NCBI GenBank assembly: GCA_963277665.1
Contig: OY728136.1
Coordinates: forward strand, 1,973,332,576 to 1,973,396,575
Length of the DNA: 64,000 nt
DNA from: Viscum album
Taxonomy: Eukaryota; Streptophyta; Magnoliopsida; Santalales; Viscaceae
Direction of reading: 5' to 3'
Shown: piece after piece, positions 61,375-64,000 of the stretch
Layout: every line of letters begins with the position of its first letter
Position numbering within the stretch: the stretch's first letter is position 1
Program-made: the position numbers and the translations under genes
The notes under the pieces: model-generated
Told to the model about the DNA's origin: nothing
The model's database searches: none
Seen by the model: only the letters and a program-made list of their open reading frames with translations

Positions 61375-63650
61375 TGTATGATCCTCTAATCTAACACTCT
61401 CTCATGTGGAAGAAAAGGGATGGTTATGAGACATCAAGCACGCCTCCTTGAATGACAGAGGCTACTGACAAGCAGTGATTGTGTGAAAAGTATATTGGAG
61501 ATATTGCACACCATAGTATAAAGTTTCATAATATTTTAAACAATTCATAATAAAATTGAAATGATCAATGTAAATATATAGAAGATGACAAAAACAAAAG
61601 AAAATGGAATAATATAACAAACAGTAAGTTATAATGTAGTGATGGGCTTGAATGTAACCAAATTCCTGCTATAATAATACAATAAAAATACTAGATGACT
61701 CTAATAAAATACTCAAATTCCCAGGTCCCAAACCCCATGTTGGTCCCATCTCCAAACTCCATATCAACCGCACACATGAAATCATCATCAAGGTCCTCTC
61801 CCCTTGTCCAAACTTATATCCACAAAATAAATTTCGGTACCAAATAGTGGCCAAAATATTGTGTGAGTCTGAATCAGTAGGTTAACACCATCACATCTAA
61901 ATAAACGAGTCTGGTAAAAAATTTATAAAATAGAACAATAATCAAGTGTATTAATTAATGTAACAATTAATAAAATACGTCAAAAGCCTACTTTGGATTC
62001 ATTCTAGAATATCTATGAGCATGTCTTATGAACATTTCATCCTCAACCATATAACCAAGTTAAAATAACCTACTTATGTGTGATGTCGGAATATCTATGT
62101 GATCCTATTAGGATCAATCCAACCAATACTATAAAATTAAGGTAAGATAACATGCTTCAATGAAATTTCATACTATCTATGAGAATTTATTATGACCATT
62201 CCAACCACAACCACATAACCATGGTATATTCAAAACAATCTTAGTGAAATCCCTATATTAATTATAGAATACAGGTTATATACCTATAATAATTTTAGTG
62301 TGTGAAGAGTCATATCATGCTTTATATAAGAATTACATCATGTGACCATGGTGATTCTACTAAATATATTCATTAGAGCATATAAGTTTCCATGTTCCCA
62401 TGCAGATATTGGTATATCAGAATTACATCATGGAAAAAATCCTTTTCATACAGCATGGATATCACAATATCACATCATTGTTCTAAACGGTTAACTTTGT
62501 GAATTTCCATTATTATTTTCTATTCCATGTACAATTTAACACAAAATCAATTAGAAAATATATCAATATGAAATAAATGACAATTTAGGGATTAAATAAA
62601 ATGAATTCCCCCTAGGTCACATACCCATCTAAACATACTTTAATCCTTTTTCGAATTCAATTATAATCATGATTTTCTCGCCCTGTAGGAATCTATGAGC
62701 TAGTTAAATTCCATCTTAAACCAATAGACTCAATGAAATAATTCCATTTGTTTATTTAATTAATTTGGTTTCACTAAAATATTGAACAATCACAATATTT
62801 AATACACATGTAAATTATCAAACCATAAGGTTAATATTTTGACACCATACCTTTAACTAATGTTCCAATAAAGCATCCAATGGTCAACTCTATGAAGAAC
62901 CAGGTGAGGATGATTGAAAAGGGGTTCCAAGTTCAAAACTGATCACGATTAAAACCATAAACTCAATTCATCAATGTTTTTCACTACAATGGTAAGAGAA
63001 GATGGAAGAGAGGAATAAACCTAATCGAAAAGAATTACAAGGAACTCTTCACACAAACGAGACATCTAGAAGGGAATTTTTCCACCTAATATCACATGGA
63101 GAAATCCCTAGTCTTGAGAGGAGAAGAGATGCTACTGAAAAAAATGATAATTCATCCAAACTACATGTTTAAAATAGTATTTCCAAAATTTACATGGAAT
63201 AAAATGTGATTACATGTTGTGTAAATTTTTTTAATAGAATATGCTGAAAAACCCTTCGCCTTATATTGATTTTATTAAAAACCTTGAACAATTACACAAT
63301 GTGTTATCCCTTTACATTCCATTTAAATGTTGTGCAGTAGATTTTTCTTCCCATTTTACTTTTAAAATATTAATCCTCTTTTAATGTTTCTCACCACACC
63401 ATGAACCCATGAACCACTTAACCCATTCATACATGGACTCTGTTAAATCAATCGAGAATAAATCCCCAAGGATTAGGACATTATCTCCAACAAAGATATC
63501 ACCATGGATACTCTCTGATATTTCTCAAGTTTCCTTTCACCCCAATACTCTATTTATTCAAATGATAGACTTTCATAGTGACATAAATGAATGATAATAT
63601 TAAGGAAAAAATCAGAGGGTGACATACCCCATAAAATACAGGATCTTACA
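61375..63650 (-). repeat. 5' LTR of the minus-strand gypsy element
   Basis: On the minus strand it starts TGTAAGATCC at 63,650 and ends ACA at 61,375, just before the primer site, giving about 2.28 kb. It contains an 82-bp tandem repeat array near its 3' end. Frames at 61,669-61,854 and 63,409-63,594 are shadows. Confidence 0.82.
62011..62256. repeat. 82-bp tandem repeats (three units) in the LTR
   Basis: Units start at 62,011, 62,093 and 62,175, each with 'atctatg(a/t)g' or a close variant, giving an exact 82-base period. Shared internal words are 'ccaacca' or 'cctcaacca', followed by 'ataaccaagtta' or a variant. A fourth, more decayed unit probably precedes them, because 'aagcctacttt...gaat' before 62,011 mirrors the end of unit 1. 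At least one unit is seen in the truncated 3' LTR (about 54,651-54,730). Confidence 0.8.
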
Positions 63651-64000
63651 CATGATGTTTTATTGCATGTATACTATGGAGAAACTTGAGTATACTTAAA
63701 TGATTTATTAATTATAAGGAAATAAATATAATGCTTCATATGTGATTAAATTTATGGTATTGACATTACAATATTGTGATACTTGATGTGATACATTCAT
63801 GGTGTTTCTATTGATGAAAAGTAGGAGAATGATCCATGTAGTCATGGAACTATAGTATAGTTCCACACCATAGTGATGAGGTTTTTCTTTAAATTAAAAG
63901 CATATATAAAAATTATTATTGATTAATTAGGTCATTCATATATTAATAACTCTTGTTTAAGAGACATTCTTTCATGTTTTTGAGGAGTGCAGAAGTTATG
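63651..64000. other. Flanking AT-rich DNA
   Basis: Sequence beyond the gypsy 5' LTR. No ORF, repeat or element boundary is seen. The target duplication cannot be tested because the other end of the element is disrupted. Confidence 0.5.

Larger units (their letters stand above)
54550..63650 (-). mobile_element. Degenerate full-order Ty3/gypsy element (minus strand)
   Basis: Read from high to low coordinates: 5' LTR (63,650-61,375), primer site, gag, zinc knuckle, protease, RT, RNase H, integrase, 3' LTR (from 56,183, truncated). Every coding domain is found in the standard gypsy order but with many stops and frameshifts. The 3' LTR lacks its last part, replaced by the copia LTR near 54,550-54,630, which suggests that the copia element inserted into it. 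The LTR family (2.3 kb) is unrelated by eye to the 4.2-kb LTRs. Confidence 0.87.

Overview
The window looks like intergenic DNA from a large, very AT-rich flowering-plant nuclear genome. No host protein-coding gene, rRNA or functional tRNA could be recognised. What can be read is a graveyard of LTR retrotransposons: plant Ty3/gypsy elements (at least one with a chromodomain, as in the Tekay/Del group of chromoviruses) and one Ty1/copia element, all carrying stops and frameshifts, plus one probable tRNA-derived SINE. I cannot name the species. All ORFs are short, and every ORF with a recognisable domain is a broken piece of gag or pol.

Layout. 1-5.5 kb: unassigned AT-rich DNA with a (TA)21 microsatellite. 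5.5-6.6 kb: gypsy RT and RNase H relic (+). 6.9-11.55 kb and 18.2-21.2 kb: two diverged copies (A and B) of one long LTR-like repeat. Copy A is interrupted by a lone copia LTR (8.34-9.88 kb). A lone Tekay-type LTR (-) at 12,047-15,442 has a perfect 5-bp target duplication, GTGAA. 21.3-22.7 kb: gypsy integrase relics (+). 22.7-31.6 kb: mostly unreadable AT-rich DNA with one isolated gypsy protease relic.

31,571-42,163 is the best-preserved structure: a complete 10.6-kb element with two LTRs of about 4.2 kb, TAGAC target duplications, a primer binding site and a polypurine tract. Its 2.2-kb interior holds only the end of gag, a SINE and the tail of pol, so it is an internally deleted, non-autonomous element. 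42.2-44.06 kb is unassigned. 44,064-50,722 is a 5'-truncated relative that keeps RT, RNase H, integrase, a chromodomain and its 3' LTR. It abuts the 5' part of a minus-strand copia element (50,723 to about 54,546: protease motif, spacer, gag, primer site, 5' LTR). That copia element in turn cuts the 3' LTR of a minus-strand gypsy element (about 54,550-63,650) that has the full order LTR, gag, protease, RT, RNase H, integrase, LTR.

No working genetic system is apparent. The most interesting material is inside the Tekay-type LTRs: a hairpin wrapped around the TATA box, and a roughly 190-bp-spaced array of hairpins whose arms change between units while still pairing and whose loop stays conserved. 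LTRs from two independent insertions also share a non-canonical TA start instead of TG.
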